Assembly: GCA_940337035.1 (NCBI GenBank) | Contig: OW679203.1 | Span: 73,919,061 to 73,983,060 of the forward strand | Length of the DNA stretch: 64,000 nt | Direction: 5' to 3' | Origin: Agriotes lineatus | Lineage: Eukaryota; Arthropoda; Insecta; Coleoptera; Elateridae | Shown: in pieces, positions 63,113-64,000 of the stretch | Numbering within the stretch: the first letter of the stretch is position 1 | Layout: the number at the start of each line of letters is the position of its first letter | Program-made: the position numbers and the translations under genes | Notes under the pieces: generated by a model | Seen by the model: only the letters and a program-made list of their open reading frames with translations | What the model was told of the DNA's origin: nothing | Database searches by the model: none

Positions 63113-64000
63113 TCTTGATTTCCGTTGACAGTTTCAATCATTTCGTCAATTTTCCAATTGCTCCTGCACATTTACTTGTGTCTAAGCCTCTAAGCCATGC
63201 CTCAGACTAATTAACTATAAACTTGAACATGCATTTAATATCAGGAACCTGCATGGGTGATGTACTTACACGTTCATATGCACGCTAATTATGTAGTTGC
63301 CAATTCATGTTTGCGTCCAGGGATTAATCCTGGAGCTTACTTGTATTAACTCGCACATACGTAGTAGAGACCTACATAATGGAAACAAGCCAGGATTTCA
63401 AGAAAGGTAAAGAAAGGGCTAAAGGTCAAGCAAGATGTTGGAAAGGCGCAGAAAGGGTGGCGACATCGACGGTTCAATTGCCTAAGTGTTCTACCACGAT
63501 AAATTTATAAATATCAAGCGAAACCCTTGGCAACGTCAAATGGCTTTTGGAAAAATGCAATTTCGTTCATCGAATCGAATCCCGCGCCGCATTTACAAGT
63601 CAAAACGCCGATAAATTCAGAAACCGCAAACTAAGAATTTAGATTTAGGCGTGGCTGCAATTTTTCATTGACAACATTTGTATTCGTGGCCGCTGCGAAG
63701 TGTTTCCTGAACTAAACATATCGTGTCGTCTCTTGTTCACGTTATTTGTCAGTGTATGAAGTTTTTCAAATTGAAACACACGACAATATTTTTCAAACTT
63801 TTGAAATCCGCGGGGGATCCTCGCCGTAAAACTTATTGAAGTAACTGGAGACTTTTCATGTCTGCAATCAACGTCAGTATCATCACGATGTGTTCAATCT
63901 GCAAGGTATTATACAAAAGCTTCAGGGCTCTCGGCTGTCGTTAGTTGCTTTCTGTGTTATTCGATGTTTGCACGCTATATATTACAGACATTATATGTAG
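63113..64000. other. Right-end spacer, nothing recognised
   Basis: About 890 bp without an ORF of note, repeat ends or a recognisable ABCA exon. Confidence 0.45.

Overview
The window is animal nuclear DNA, almost certainly from an insect with a large, transposon-rich genome. A leaf-beetle-like genome would fit, but the species is an inference. The evidence is one multi-exon gene with GT-AG introns, LINEs of the 'craniofacial development protein 2-like' type, mariner, pogo, hAT, Penelope-like and Helitron-like elements, dense hairpin MITEs, and no bacterial gene organisation.

The only intact cellular gene I can assemble is an ABCA-type (ABCA3-like) full transporter on the minus strand, positions 3648-30447. 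I could place 23 exons by splice sites and continuous phase. They sum to 4491 nt (1496 residues plus stop) and cover the end of the first extracellular loop, TMD1, NBD1, TMD2 and NBD2. The N-terminal exon(s) were not found and should lie at higher coordinates, inside or beyond the window. The exons form three tight clusters (28.8-30.4, 12.0-14.1 and 3.6-6.0 kb) separated by introns of about 14.7 and 5.9 kb that are packed with transposons.

Layout. 1-1.06 kb: 5' part of a LINE on the minus strand. 1.48-1.61 kb: palindromic MITE. 2.25-2.84 kb: solo LTR. 3.65-6.05 kb: ABCA NBD2 and TMD2. 6.05-11.97 kb (intron): two dead plus-strand LINEs, one broken by a MITE and one by a Tc1/mariner-type element. 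11.97-14.05 kb: ABCA TMD2 start and NBD1. 14.05-28.76 kb (intron): a nest of a TTAA-flanked palindrome, a pogo element and a THAP-domain element with 8-bp target duplications; MITEs; LINEs; a second solo LTR; a hAT-like fold-back element built on GTATTTAAATAC; and a mariner fossil. 28.76-30.45 kb: ABCA TMD1. 31.45-34.28 kb: a second hAT-like fold-back element built on GTACTCGAGTAC, holding a Penelope-like fragment, a TA-MITE and a tRNA-Asp-like sequence. 34.6-38.4 kb: further fold-back and hairpin repeats. 38.4-42.3 kb: nothing recognised. 42.35-45.72 kb: a ~180-bp satellite with alternating A/B monomers. 45.7-46.4 kb: a large hairpin element. 47.07-48.11 kb: a Helitron-like element with a (GGGAC)n core. 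48.2-61.8 kb: three separate elements with long terminal inverted repeats (TIRs), each carrying remnants of the same protein family (in the two longer copies, acidic nuclease-like motifs and a [H/A]-[A/F]-x-[G/S]-C-[N/D] motif; in all three, a cysteine-rich C-terminus). A LINE and a MITE lie between them. 62.7-63.1 kb: a second mariner fossil.

The most interesting candidate system is that trio of long-TIR elements sharing one protein family, for which I know no named transposon class. Other strong structural observations are the THAP-bearing nested element, the fold-back elements with palindromic minisatellite ends, and the higher-order satellite. All mobile-element genes here look broken by stops, frameshifts or deletions; only the ABCA reading frame is continuous.
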